A stretch of 64,000 nt of DNA, from NCBI GenBank assembly GCA_018340805.1, contig JACMZG010001908.1, positions 19,394,379 through 19,458,378 of the forward strand, given 5' to 3'. Below the pieces are notes generated by a model. The model was given only the letters and a program-made list of their open reading frames with translations, ran no database searches and had not been told where the DNA came from. The DNA is from Microvelia longipes (Eukaryota > Arthropoda > Insecta > Hemiptera > Veliidae). A program made the position numbers and the translations under genes. Below, in pieces: positions 22,901 to 34,908 of the stretch (the first letter of the stretch is position 1; each line of letters starts with the position of its first letter).

Positions 22901-24276
22901 TTGGCTAATCTTAAATAATTTTTTCAGAGAGTTTTTAACTGGATTTCGTAAAAGAAAACTTCAAAGGAAGAAAAAAGCCCAAGAAGAACTAAAACAAATG
23001 GTCAAAGAAGAGAAGAAAAGGATTAAAGAAAAGGTATTTGGAAGTTTATCTCCCAACCCTATTAGCTCATCCCAAACATTTTAGATTGCTTGGAAGTTTA
23101 AAAATCAATCCTTCCACTCCACCTTCACTTCTGTTTGAACAACCTCATAAATGTCATTTTCTGCTGAAAATATGCTAAAATGTATTTAAATACAAATTTT
23201 TGCTGAATTGCATTTTGCAAATAAATACAATTATTAAACTAATTTTGTACTTAATTATGTGTTATTAATACATTTATGTATTTAACACTTTAGAGTGCAT
23301 AATACTATTTAAAAGACTCTAAAATTAACCATGCTGAATTTGTTAGATTGTTTCTTATGCTTTTATAGTTATTTTATTACTTACTTACTAAACTGGCATC
23401 ACCCTCTATAATCTATGCTTTGCTGCCTCTACTTACCTCTTTTGTACAGTTAATTTTTTTGTCAAGTGATCTATTGAAGTCAAATTATTGATCAGATGAC
23501 AATGAAATGAATGGTGGAAATATAAAATACTTTTTATTATTTTTTTGTGTCCCATCCCTATTGGATATGGAGCTACTTACAAATCTCTTCTTATTTTTAA
23601 AGTATATTATTTATTTTTACTTTTAGTCTAAAGAAGAATATAAAAAGATGGTAAAAACTTATCAACCCATTCCTGAACTTGAAGAAAGAATGGCTCAACT
23701 TCATGAAGTGAAGAACTGTACTGTCAGTATTCTCGAACTGGATTCCGATCTTTTAGCTGAAAATAATTTTATTATTGGTAGAAATAGGGTAAGTAATTTA
23801 ATGATAGCTCATTTACTTGTTTCAAAATTATGGTAAATATTACGTCAATTCACATAATTGTGATACTGTCCATTTCAACTCAATAATGTTTTATTAGAAT
23901 TGTTTCTACTTTGTTTTTAAAATAGTCTCTGAGAATACTCAATATGTTAATATCACGTTTTATCGATAAAGGTTGAAAGAAAACTGTTTAGGCAGTTTTT
24001 GCTAACATTTTATGAACAGTTGTTATCAGTACTCAGCTGTTTATTAAAAACGTTGAGCACGTTTTAATCCTTGTGATATTTATATATAATATTATTTTTC
24101 AATTATTTCAGGTAAAGTATGATGAACCAGAAGAAGACAATGAAGAAACTCCAATCAAATCAGAAGAAGATGATGACCCGTTTAGTTGCAAAATTAAAAT
24201 AGATAATCCAGATAAACCTGATTTAAGTGAACAGAAAGGTGGGGTTGCTAAAGAGCTTAAAACTAAAAAGAATTAA
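19908..24276 (+). CDS. Nol12: Nucleolar protein 12 (NOL12/Nop25/Viriato family), 4 coding exons, final exon apparently frameshifted
   Basis: NOL12 proteins are nucleolar RNA-binding factors involved in pre-rRNA processing (Drosophila viriato, yeast Rrp17). Exons: 19908-20014, 22928-23033, 23627-23788, 24112-24276; all GT-AG, phases agree, 540 nt = 179 aa plus stop. Key block across exons 1-2: VVFDEKARREFLTGFRKRKL then QRKKKAQEELKQMVKEEKKR, the conserved NOL12 core and basic coiled coil. Exon 3 encodes SKEEYKKMVKTYQPIPELEE. Exon 4 is acidic, then stops after ELKTKKN at 24274-24276. Directly after that stop, another frame stays open to the stop at 24453-24455 and encodes a Lys/Arg-rich stretch (MVKKSNAFKQLNKIQQIKQK), typical of a NOL12 C-terminus. 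One extra base in the A-rich tract near 24262-24285 would join them, giving roughly 238 aa. AATAAA at 24909-24914 is a candidate polyadenylation signal. Confidence 0.93.
20886..20935 (+). repeat. Single copy of the 45-bp minisatellite unit found in FIG4
   Basis: AGACCCAGGAGTGTTGGACT followed by TAAATAGAAAGGGTAGTCAA and CACATGA matches the unit of the large minisatellite at 44755-45715 (GACCAGGGGTATCAGACTTA, AATAGAGAGGGTGGTCAACA). Only one unit is present, inside NOL12 intron 1. Confidence 0.85.
20936..22927. other. Remainder of NOL12 intron 1, repeat-like
   Basis: GC-rich blocks (GGGCCCTCCCGC near 20970, GCTGGGCCCCTCTGG near 20992 and GAGGCCCCCTGAGCCC near 21616) bracket about 650 bp of AT-rich DNA and look like parts of an old element. 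The 123-aa frame at 21284-21655 is Tyr/Phe/Ile-rich with no recognisable domain and is probably chance. Near 22537-22610, AAGAGGTCATCTCCAGTGCC resembles TAGGCCATCATCAGTGCCTG near 43263. Confidence 0.5.
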
Positions 24277-24455
24277 AAAAAGATATAAAGAAACAAGCAA
24301 CTAGAATGGTAAAGAAAAGTAATGCATTTAAACAGCTAAATAAAATTCAACAAATAAAACAAAAAAAGAAATCTAATAGAAAAAAGAATATCATTGCTAT
24401 GAAATTGGATAAAAAGAATAAGAAAAGAAGTAGAAAAAGGATTGACAATGATTAA

Positions 24456-27400
24456 AAGATAGTTAGCATTTTTTAAGACATACAACTTTACCCAGAACTA
24501 AATTAATATAAAAAATAAGCATGGAAACTCATGTACTAACCCATGTAAACAAAATTCAGACATGCGTGATCAGCTGAAAAATTAAAAAAATGCTTAAATT
24601 AAAATAACTGCTTTTGTGCCTTCTAGTATTTACCTCTTTTTGAGTTTATTTTTTTTGGGAACACTAATAACATAGAGTGAGTTTTACTTTTTTTGTCCTC
24701 CAATATGTATGTGCTTATTTAAAAGTTATGTATAAAATCCTGTGAAATAACTGTTAAAGAAACAGAGAATCTTTAAGAAAGAAAATCACACGTTTTTTTT
24801 TCAAAATTTTGAAACACAAACAGACGAAAATTTATTGTCCTAAATATAAATTAGAATTTGATTACTATGATTATATTAAAAACTTAAGATATCAGTTGTA
24901 AAATTACCAATAAATATTAATACTTGAAGAGAAAAAACTCTTCACTTTTCTTCAAAAAGTTTTTTGGTTTAAAAGTCTTAAGTATTTTAAATAAACCTAA
25001 GTGTTTAAATTATCACATAAACCTTTATTGAATGTTGCAAAACACATTTCTTACATAAAACTATAAACATTTTACACTAAAATGTAAAAATAAATGCAAT
25101 AAAAAAAATGTTGAGTACCAATAATACTTTGTTTAAATTATTACAAGGGTAAAATAAAATGGCCCATTGGATATTTTGAGCCAATTCCCTGGTGGAATAA
25201 ATGTGAACTACACGCCATGTCTGACAGAAAGCGCATTTGTTTCCGTACTTGGTTTATGTATCACTTTACCCAGGACATAAACTACAAACCAGGATTTCAC
25301 TGTAGGAACAGGAAATCCAGGATTCACATATAACAACTGAATTTAAGAACTTCAGTCACCATACCTTCTTTATGATTAGGTTAAGATTAAATTAGTATTT
25401 GATCTATAATACTAACAAACTGATTTTCTATTCTAATCTTACTAGATTTTGTATATATATGTCAAATATTATAATTGTTACATTATTATTTTAAAAAAGA
25501 ATATGTTCATGAATAAAAACTTTTTGTTTTTTGTTGTATTAATTGAATAGACTGTACTAAATATTTCTCCTGCGGTTGATTTGAATTCATAGAAGGGTCT
25601 CTTATGCAAAGACCAAAATACAAAAGATTTAAAGTTTCCACCGAAGTAAGTATACTCTTTTCCTTAATTCCCTAACCCTCAAAATAATAGATGACTAAAT
25701 GTTTTCAGGCCACAATGCAACATTTGCCTGTCATGATGTGAATTTTTTATTTATATTAATATGACTTCACTTATAACCATTTTTTTCATTTATACAGTAG
25801 GTATATAGGAAATGCACTGTGTCTGCAATACAATCCAAAAGCAGAATTTCTGCTGATTTATCCGTTTCACGTGTTTTTAAGACCTCTTTAGTGGCTTTTA
25901 CTAAGTTGTCTGTGTTTATGTATGCTATTATCATAGCCCCCAGGGTATCTATGCTAGAGAGCTGAAACTTGGTACAAAATCAATCTTTATGTCTAGTTGT
26001 GCTATCCAAAAAATATTTTTATGCCATCATTAACTAGAAATTATGACTCCAGTTTTAACAAAAATGTTGAAAATTCATAAAATGCGGAACAATTATTTGA
26101 GATTTGACACGCATATATATACTATACAATATTTGAAACTGTCTTTTTGTTGGTCTTATTTAGAAGTTTATGTATACAAATTATAACGATAATTTAGTTT
26201 TAACAAAATTAGTTTCAATTATTATTTAAGAAACATGTAGCCCTGTTTTGATAATTGTTAGTTTAAGTTGTTTAATAGTCTTATTAGGGTAGTTTTAATC
26301 TTAAGTACTAAGAAGAGGACCTGAGTTTCAGCTAATCCAATTTCCTGCCCCAAGCTTGTCTGACTGAGTGGAGGGAGGAGCCCTCTAGGGGTTGGACAGA
26401 GAGTTCCTGGTCAGCCCTTAACCAGGACAGATCTGTGTTTGTTCGCCTTGAACTTTTTATGTTACTGGCTGAGGCCGGATTTTCGGAACCGTTTCGTTTT
26501 AGAACGCGTGCCGTCTCCGAAACGTTGACAAGTTCGTCGGTCACATCGGAAGTCACGGTTACCGGTAGTGAAGGTGGCTAGTGATTGTGAACTCTGGATC
26601 GTGTGTTAGGATCCAGGATAGAGTCAAATTCGGAGTGCATAAAAGTTAGTCTAGGTGTACTCAAGGTGGTGCTCAGGAAATTTGGTCATCCTACCCATAG
26701 TCTCAGGATAGTATTTTTATAATTTTTACTTTCTTTTAATTTTAAGAATTGGCTTATAATTCAAATATTTTAATTTTAAGATTATTGGTTTATCACAACC
26801 TGAACCACACTTATTATTCAGTTATTAATTTTGGACACTTTGAATAACCGATCCAGGACAGGAAGATTGGTTCCCCCAATTAATATATATTTTACATACC
26901 TAATATAATAGTCTCGCTTAATTAATAAATCATTGCATTATCACTCAGTTTCATAAATATTTTTAACCCCTTCTTTTTACGTTTTTTTTAATAAGTTAAC
27001 TGTTTAATTTCCTGATAATGGACATAGTAATAATTTTTAATATTAATGGATTTAAATTGTAAATAATTTAATTTAGTATAAGTTCTTTGTTTAAACCTTG
27101 ATTATTTTGTTTTTTATGAACTTTTATAGTTTTAAGGGCTATAGTAGTTTTAAGTTGTGCACTCTCCTTGTTACCCTATCCCTGCTTTCCCCTATCCTAG
27201 GTTCTTCTTTGTTCAACCTTAATAGAACAAAGTGGCGCTTAACGTTGTTTGTTTATATATAGACCTTGATTGTGGCAATTTAAAATTCACTGTCCCGAAC
27301 CACCCTCGCCAACAGCTCCCCGGGCTAAAATACTTGTTACAAAATTAAAGATTCAGTCCAATCAAAAATGTTTTGCTTTTTAAATATGTTTTTACATTAT

Positions 27401-28874
27401 TGTGGCTTAATGACGTCATGCATATTTTATTAATAATAAGGCTCTGTACTTTTATATTATTGGTTTTTTGTACAAAGTTTCTTTCTGATCCGAGGAAGCG
27501 CTCAAATTCAAAACATCCTTTATTGCCAAAATTACAATCACAATAACAGAAAATCACATTTTAGAAAAATAAAAAATAATCACGTACGATTATTTTTATG
27601 TAGATTATTTTTATGTACATATTTAAAAAGAAAAGACAAAAAATACATTTAAAATATATATATAAAAAATTATTTTGACTTAAATTACTTTAATTTATCA
27701 AGAAAATAAAAATTTTGTCAATCCCACAAGCCAGTAGCTGAGTGTGGGGGTTTGTAGTTATTAATTTAGTAGGAGGGGGTTAGCAAGGAGTAAATATGGT
27801 TTCATTATAACGATTTCAAGTAATAATAATCATGGCATAAAGATTATATGTTGTATAAATATTAATGAGAAAAATAAGTTTACAAAGAAAAATAACAAAA
27901 AAATTTTTTTTATAAATTAAAGATGTAAATACAAATTACTGATACTTATGTTTACAAAAAAGAAATTAAAAAGAATTAAAATAAACTACAATATATCAAA
28001 ACATTTTTCTTTAGGAACATTAGTACTTATGTTTATAAAGAAAGGAAAAATGTAATTACTTAAATAAAAATTACAAAAGTAAGTAAATAAAAAAAATTTT
28101 AACTATTTAACTGGGAGCAAAAATAATAAAAAAATATAAAAAGGATTTGAGATATAGTCTAATCTGGTTACATAATTTAAGATTTTTTTTTTGGTCTGAG
28201 ATCAGGATAAGGCATAAGGGACCCACCTAGGAGTTTCAGTTCCCTAGAATTTTCCCTATGCGTGTATGTCACAGCCGTGATGTACTTACTAATAGTAATT
28301 GTTAACAGTACTATGTTAGTTTTGAAATAAGAAAGAATTTGTTTTTTCTCAACAAAGTTTTATCCTATTTTGTGTAACTAGTAGGAATTAGATTTTTAAA
28401 AATATAATAAATTAAATAGAAACAAAATTTAAATTATACAGATGTACAGAATTATAGCAGTTATTTTGTATAAATTTAGAATATAAAATCAAAACTCTAC
28501 ACTATTCTTGTTATATGATTACATAGAATTTTAACAGTAAACTCAAAAGTCAATTTGTCTATCCACTGGCTTAGAAAAAGTTTAAATTTTGATATTTTTG
28601 TGACATTTCTTCTAACTAGAGGTAAAAGATTGTACTTGTTAATTCCAGTATGGTATATAGAGTTACACTTGACTTTCTTACTACAATTAGATTTAAAAAG
28701 ATTTTGGTTGATTTTACTCTGTGTTGAATACTGTGATCTACAACCTTTATAGTCTTTGACATTTTATGAATAAATATTAAGGAGTATTTGACCAAGAGCT
28801 TGTTAAGAGGTTAAATTTTTAGTTTCTTGAAAGAGTAGATCAGTTATAATCAATAGATTTAAACATAGTCTTTT
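24456..28874. other. Intergenic region with dispersed repeats, no gene recognised
   Basis: 25795-26080 is a repeat (GTATATAGGAAATGCACTGT; CTAGAGAGCTGAAACTTGGT; TATTTTTATGCCATCATTAA) that recurs around 57290-57545 and in part near 33465. 26310-26700 and the stretch near 27290-27330 are clearly richer in G+C than the neighbourhood (for example CGAACCACCCTCGCCAACAG) and could be a retrotransposon 5' region or an unrecognised transcript. The minus-strand frame at 26332-26556 shows no known domain. The rest is AT-rich without signal. Confidence 0.5.
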
Positions 28875-29640
28875 TTACCTTTTTTTGTAATTTGAAAATG
28901 GTGTTAAAATTGTTTTTGTAGTGAACCCCCAAAAAGGTAGGGCATATAACAGTCTACTGTTAAATATAGCATGGTAAAACATCACCAATTGATTAAAATT
29001 AGCTATGCTTCTTAATTTATAAAATAAATAGGTCAAAGAATTTAATGTTTTGCTTAGTTGTAAAATATGGTAATTCCAATTTAAATATTGATCAATGTAT
29101 ACTCCTAGATATTTAACATATACAACTTTTTTTATTATAATGATTTTGTTATTTGAGATGAAAGTAACCTCTCTTTCATTGCTATTTTTATCTTTACAAT
29201 TAAAATCAATCCAGCAGCTTTTAGTAGAGTTAAGATATAGACCATTAGCATGTAACCATTCATTAATTTTGCTTAAACACTCTTCAGCATAATGTTTTAC
29301 TTCACACCACGATTTAGCTTTTAAAACTACAACTGAGTCATCAGCAAAGCAAAAGGGTTGACCAGGTATACATACGTTGAGCAAATCATTAATATACAAA
29401 GAAAAAAGCTGGGGCCCCAAGGAACTTCCTTGAGGTACCCCGTAAATTACCTTAAGAGAAGAGCTAAGTATGTCATTTATTTTTACTTGCTGTGACCTAC
29501 CACTTAAGTAGCTTTGCATGAGTGCTAATGGCATTCCACTTAGGCCATAACTTCTTAATTTCTTAAGAAGTTAGTAAGGTTTTTTATCAAACGCTTTAGT
29601 AAGGTTAAAAATATAGCTATAGTTTTAAAATATACATTTA
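28875..29640 (-). pseudogene. Truncated non-LTR reverse transcriptase, minus strand
   Basis: The minus frame 29534-28875 encodes the second half of an RT domain: SYLSGRSQQVKINDILSSSL, YGVPQGSSLGPQLFSLYIND (motif B region), FCFADDSVVVL (motif C), CLSKINEWLHANGLYLNSTK, and VKYLGVYIDQYLNWNYHI. Upstream, 29535-29620 keeps a remnant of motif A (FNLTKAFDKKPY) with an in-frame stop and a shift, so the gene is broken. There is no endonuclease. It differs clearly from the LINE at 1.7 kb and is a separate family or branch. A (TA)n array abuts it. Confidence 0.88.
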
Positions 29641-29692
29641 AGTTATTAATTACACTTCTTAGATAATACGCTCAAAAATGATAATAAGACAG

Positions 29693-29711
29693 AAAAGTGT
29701 TCAGGAACGAC

Positions 29712-29747
<36 letters not shown>

Positions 29748-29825
29748 TATTATATATATATATATATATTATATATATATATATATATTATATTATATAT
29801 ATATATTATATATATATTTATATAA
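29693..29825. repeat. (TA)n microsatellite
   Basis: About 130 bp of TA dinucleotides with occasional TTA interruptions. Confidence 0.95.
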
Positions 29826-30608
29826 TGTACAAAGATATTTTAAATAAACTGCGTATCATTCACATTTGTTTCTTTAACTCTAACTTCTAATTTAGATTTT
29901 CAAAGCTTGCATTACGATTGCGAAAATCGTTAATTGAATGCTTGTATTTAGAGCAGCTAGCATCAAGGACAGATACTGACACGATAGCCACTTTAAATCT
30001 TAAATCGGTGATCTGAGTTAATATGCCCCGCGAAAAAATTACAAAAATCTTCAAGTCAACTGTCCAAAACCTTTTAGATAAATATCGATTTTCTTCCCCT
30101 AAAAATGTAATTTTTCTGTTCATTATGAGATTTGTCTACGTTATGCTTATTTACCTCATAAAATAATATATTAATTATTCCATGCGCGAACTAAAGTTTG
30201 ATAATCAAGCCACTGCTGGTGTTTGGTCATTGATTTTTTTACGATTACAAACTTTTTAAGTTGGTTAACCTGATTTTTTTTAGTCAGTTGAGTTTTGACA
30301 GTTATATGTCAAAACAAAAATTTTATTGTTTTTTATCGACTTTTTATCTTGTATTTTTAAGTGTTTAATTGTAATTATTGAAGTTTAATTTGAGTTACAC
30401 TTATAGATTGTTTCACAATTATGTGATTGCATGAGTTAAGCAGTGCCTGAGGGCGAGTACTTGGTTATTGACGTTAGCTTACAAACTAGGACATGACTTT
30501 TCTCACGTCTCCTCCAAATATTGTTTATTTATTCTGAAATTTTTAACTTTTAGTTTAATTAAGGAAACCTGAGGTCGCGGATTATGTTTCCTCTTCCAAT
30601 CAATTGCA

Positions 30609-30697
30609 GTAAGCTTGTTATTTTCAATTCATTCATCACTAATAGATTAATTTTGTGTAGTTCTAAGTCGTCTTGTACTGTGCTTGATGTCTTTTAG
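30609..30697 (+). promoter_or_regulatory. Candidate 89-nt intron in the 5' UTR of the 652-aa gene
   Basis: A donor-like GCA|gtaagc at 30609 and an acceptor-like pyrimidine-rich tract ending in cttttag at 30697 lie upstream of the start codon at 30744. Splicing would leave a 46-nt leader segment before the ATG. That segment contains a 10-codon upstream frame (ATG 30705, stop 30735-30737) in frame with the main one. This is inferred from motifs alone. Confidence 0.4.
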
Positions 30698-30743
30698 GAA
30701 CGTTATGTTAGACGTAAATAATGATTTAGCATTTTAAAAAAGG

Positions 30744-32702
30744 ATGAAGCTTGTCGTTGAGGATAAGCCTACTGGTCCTGTACAGTTATTGGCTTTTCAT
30801 GTTGATGTCGAGCTATGTGGTCTATTCGTTGCTTTGTATAAATATGGCTGTAAGAATGCTTGCTGGATCGTACCTAAAGATCTTACTGCAATAGCAAAAG
30901 AATTTGGATTACTTTGTGATGCATCACCAAATGATTCAAATCCTCAAACAACTCCAATCTCTGGCAAAACAACTAGTGTTTTAGCCATTTTAGGAATAGG
31001 TGGCTGGTTAATTTATCGTTGGCTCAAAACCAAGAAACCACCTAAGTATACAAAATTAAAATCCCTTGCAGATTATAATGAAGGCATTCGAGCAAGATTT
31101 TCTCTTTTTGGGCGTCCAAGTCAACAAACAAAATCAACTTATTTTGGACCGAAAAATCCTCCTAAGCATGAAGATGAAAAGCACAATAAGTATTCTAATA
31201 ATAAGTTTAACCACTGGAGGAATTCAGCAAGAGATATGATGTCTTCCGATTCAGATTGGTCACCCATCCATATCAGAGAACAGAAAAGGAAGTTACGGAG
31301 GCGTATCAGTCGAGGGTGGCCAATATTTAGTAAGAGAGGATATAATTATGAAGATTGGAGTTACAGTAGAGACAGTGCAGAACAAAGTTTTAATTCTAGT
31401 CCGTGTCATGCACGCTGGCTTAAGCGTGAAGAGTCCTTGGACAGTATCTGTTCAGATTTTAGTATGGCAAGTATGGAATTCTTACCTCCAGTGGACAGCA
31501 ATATCACTGCTACTATGGATCAACTTCAAGAAGAGATTGAGCAGCTTAAGAACAGTTGCTTGTCGATGGATGAGGAGTTTGAAACTATCAAGACCAACAG
31601 GAATCTTCCTGGACTAGCTACTTTAATGAGTTCTAATGATTCTGATGCAATAGAAAACAAAGAAATTGCTAAAGCTTGTTTTAAAGGCCTTTATAGTCTT
31701 ACAACAATAAACAGGAGTATGTCATTTGATTTCTCAGCATCTCAGTGTGATAGTCTTGATGGTGATTCGTTTAATATTTTATCGCCAACTGGAGAAACAA
31801 GTTTGGAATGGGATTCTCTTGATACACAAGAAAGTTATGCTCCAGTAGGTGAGATAGTGTCAGAACCATTAAAACAGTATGAAAATAAAAACATAAATAA
31901 ATTTAATAATGGTTTAGTTGGGCCATTAATACCACTATCATCCTACTGTGAAGAGTCAGCATGTTCTCTTATACCCCGACACATTATAAAATCCCTCCTA
32001 GATATCAGTAATAAAAAACATGAATATATAGGGTTTGTCCAGAATGACTCAAATAATTTATTAAGATCCACTTTGTTTGTTATGCTGTGTAAAAATATAC
32101 CACTACCCAGTAGCAATGCTTCTACTTCAATCATAAAAGAGGCTTATCATTCTAATCCATCATTATTTTTGTGTTGGAATTTTAATAATTTAAATTCATA
32201 TTCATCGAATAAATTAAAAGGGGTTAATTCATGTTTAAATTCTTTAGATAAACTTGTTTCTTGTATTAACATGTCAGAAGGTTTAGATACTTTATTGTCA
32301 CGCATTAATACTGACCCTAGTTTAGATTCTCATGCTGTTGAAGCCATTAAACTTCATATAGTGGCTAAAATTTTAACATCTGAAACATTAGTTGATTCGT
32401 TTTATAAAAAGTACTGCCCTTTATTGAGTAAAGATTTATCGTTATCTGACAGGATTGAAATCCTAATTAATTTTGCTAGTAACTGTAATTCTTCATCTGA
32501 TACTGGTAGTATTATTAGTTCATCAAATGAAGCTATAATTGACCTTATTAGCCAAACATTTGGTGTTGTTATTCAAGTATTAAAACCTTCAGCTTTTGAC
32601 TCTGAAGCATACTCTCAAAAATATCCAGATACCTCACCCGATAACTGGCCGTCTATACTTCTTTTATCAGAAGACAATAAAAATTTCCAAATCGTTATCT
32701 AA
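30744..32702 (+). CDS. Single-exon 652-aa membrane-anchored protein with a degenerate OTU-like C-terminal domain
   Basis: The start is supported by an in-frame stop at 30735-30737. An N-terminal region of about 75 residues precedes one hydrophobic segment (residues 76-93, TTSVLAILGIGGWLIYRWL) followed by KTKKPPKYTK. This resembles a tail- or signal-anchor into the ER or outer mitochondrial membrane. A long low-complexity middle follows: basic cluster KRKLRRR near 181-187, Ser/Asp-rich stretches, and a probable coiled coil near 257-283. Residues ~425-652 resemble OTU cysteine proteases: NDSNNLLRSTLFVML aligns with the active-site box DGNCLFRAL, AIIDLISQTFGVVIQVLKPS with the central helix-strand, and LLLSEDNKNFQIVI with the NHYDLV strand. 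The catalytic Cys and His positions are both Asn, so a pseudoprotease is inferred. I do not recognise a named orthologue. AATAAA at 32786-32791 lies 84 nt past the stop. Confidence 0.85.
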   Translation: MKLVVEDKPTGPVQLLAFHVDVELCGLFVALYKYGCKNACWIVPKDLTAIAKEFGLLCDASPNDSNPQTTPISGKTTSVLAILGIGGWLIYRWLKTKKPPKYTKLKSLADYNEGIRARFSLFGRPSQQTKSTYFGPKNPPKHEDEKHNKYSNNKFNHWRNSARDMMSSDSDWSPIHIREQKRKLRRRISRGWPIFSKRGYNYEDWSYSRDSAEQSFNSSPCHARWLKREESLDSICSDFSMASMEFLPPVDSNITATMDQLQEEIEQLKNSCLSMDEEFETIKTNRNLPGLATLMSSNDSDAIENKEIAKACFKGLYSLTTINRSMSFDFSASQCDSLDGDSFNILSPTGETSLEWDSLDTQESYAPVGEIVSEPLKQYENKNINKFNNGLVGPLIPLSSYCEESACSLIPRHIIKSLLDISNKKHEYIGFVQNDSNNLLRSTLFVMLCKNIPLPSSNASTSIIKEAYHSNPSLFLCWNFNNLNSYSSNKLKGVNSCLNSLDKLVSCINMSEGLDTLLSRINTDPSLDSHAVEAIKLHIVAKILTSETLVDSFYKKYCPLLSKDLSLSDRIEILINFASNCNSSSDTGSIISSSNEAIIDLISQTFGVVIQVLKPSAFDSEAYSQKYPDTSPDNWPSILLLSEDNKNFQIVI

Positions 32703-34328
32703 GTTTAGATTGCATTAAGGATTTATTTATACATTAATTATTGAAGGCTAGTAAAAATATTCTTTAAAAAACACAATATATAAATAATAAAGTGAGTGCA
32801 TTATTAAGTAATATTACTTTTTACTGGTTAAGACGGGAGATCAATTAGATAATCCTGCTTGCTTTAAACATGTTTTATGCTATTCTTATAAGTCTCAACA
32901 AATTGGCGTAATCAAAATAAATCTATTAACGTGTTGCAAGAAAAAAGTTTCAAATTGATAATTAAGGGCAAGCATTTTTTATCGCTTTATATAGATTCTT
33001 TAGATTAACATGATATATTTAAGTCATACTTGTCTTTTATAAATTTCTTTTAAAACAAATCTAACCTATAATTCTTTCGAATCTTCAGGTTAGAAATGTT
33101 TTCTATGGATTCTTCCCAATAAGTGAATCGCCTCTTATAAAAAAATATTAACTAGTATCATAATTATATAATATAAAAACTCTTAAAGCCTTTGCTTAAA
33201 AAGTAAAAGGAAAACAGAAATATCTCTGGTTCCAAGCAAATTATAAAAAAACTATTAAGTTGTATTATTTGTTCATTATTATTATTACTTGTTTTATTAA
33301 GTTATTTAGAATTATTGAATTATAATAATAATAATTACTATTATTAAATTCAGTCAGCACATTTAACGTAATTCTGCTACTTTTGAAGCCCTGAATTGTG
33401 ACATGGTTTATATTGACTGTTAAAAGTATTTTTACTAGATTTTTAATTTTCCTTATTTATACTGTTGGTATATAGGAGAAGTATTGTGTTTGTAAAAAAC
33501 CAAAACTGGAAGGCCCACCTTCTGAGTTTACTTATCTAATCTTGATGCTCGTAATAAATACTGAACCTGTAGCTATCCTGGAAATAGTCCTTTGTGTGTA
33601 TGGACCGTGTGAAACGTGTTGTGTATTGCTGAGGAACAGGACAAATGAAATGTGACTAATACTATTTTTTTTTATGGAATGACTTGTATAAATATTTTTT
33701 TAAAATTCCAAACAATCGGAAAATAATCCTATTAGCAAATATTTGGTACAACTGTATCCTTTTATATAGTAAATACATATGCTAAGTTTGGTTTATATAG
33801 ATATCAATATATCTACAGTTATTGTAAAATTATTAAAGTTAAGCAGAATTGAGCGAGATCAGTGCCTGGATGGGGATGGCTGGGAATAAAACTAATTTAA
33901 TATATATCTAAGGATGATCGAAAAAAATACTTGTTAATGAGTCTGAAGTAAGAAAGATGAGCTTAGCAAATCCGATGTGGTAAGAAAGTTTTGAAGTTCC
34001 CCAAAACTGATTTTTTTAACTTTATTAAAATAAGAAATTATTAATACTATGTCATTTGGGTTGAATTATTTATTAACATAATTGAATATTTGATTCATCA
34101 TTAACCATAAAAAAAATTAATAGTACAAATAAAAAATAATGTTTAGTCTGAATTTCTAATTTTTGAAGAAAGTATTAAAATCAACTAATTTTTTAACTTT
34201 GAATCAACATTTTACTTTGGCCCTTGCATTAATCAAAGCTTTTATTGTGCTAAAGTACAAAGTACTTTTAGACATTATTATTATATAGATATATAGTTCT
34301 CTATAACACACAAATATATATTATATTA

Positions 34329-34391
<63 letters not shown>

Positions 34392-34908
34392 ATATATATG
34401 TATATACTCTAAATTGCAAAAATTCAAATTATTTGCTGAGAAACCAGAGAAACTACTAATTTTTAAAACTTAAAAAGTTTTTTTGAACAATCTTTAATGT
34501 TAACCAAGTTATTTTTTAAAAAAAATGCTGAAATAGTTCTTAATAATGTAAAACTCGCTTTATAACATATATTATTGAATTTTCTTAGAAGAGTTGCTAA
34601 AGATAGCTCAGAGATATTATATATTTTTTTCTTTGGAAAGTAGTGAATTGAATGGTAGAATAAATTATTATGAAAATATATATAATGAGTGTCCGATATA
34701 TAGGTAAAAGCTATTTTTAACTGAAATTTTAAATAAATATTAAGTAGTATTAAAAATAAAATAATAATTAGTTTGTGTTTTGCAATGGCCAGTACACAAT
34801 GGGCTTCTAATTTAATGGGAAGTTGATAGTTTATATGTAAGTCAATACTTGATTGTTGTAACATCAAATACTTGTTAAATAAACAGGATTGTATCCAGCT
34901 AAAACTTG
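32703..34908. other. 3' flank and intergenic DNA with repeat fragments
   Basis: Begins with the likely 3' UTR of the 652-aa gene. Near 33465-33510, GGTATATAGGAGAAGTATTG resembles the dispersed repeat at 25795. A (TA)n array lies at 34318-34400. The minus-strand frame 34463-34867 (134 aa) is Ile/Leu/Phe/Tyr-rich without recognisable motifs; it may be the decayed C-terminus of a transposon ORF, or chance. No gene is called. Confidence 0.5.
34318..34400. repeat. (TA)n microsatellite
   Basis: About 80 bp of alternating TA with two TTA interruptions. Confidence 0.9.

Noticed and set aside
26332..26556. 74-aa minus-strand frame in the GC-rich island
   Set aside because: Looks like a chance frame in higher-GC DNA; no family recognised and no splice signals.
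34463..34867. 134-aa minus-strand frame
   Set aside because: No recognisable motifs; at most a decayed transposon C-terminus, too weak to call.
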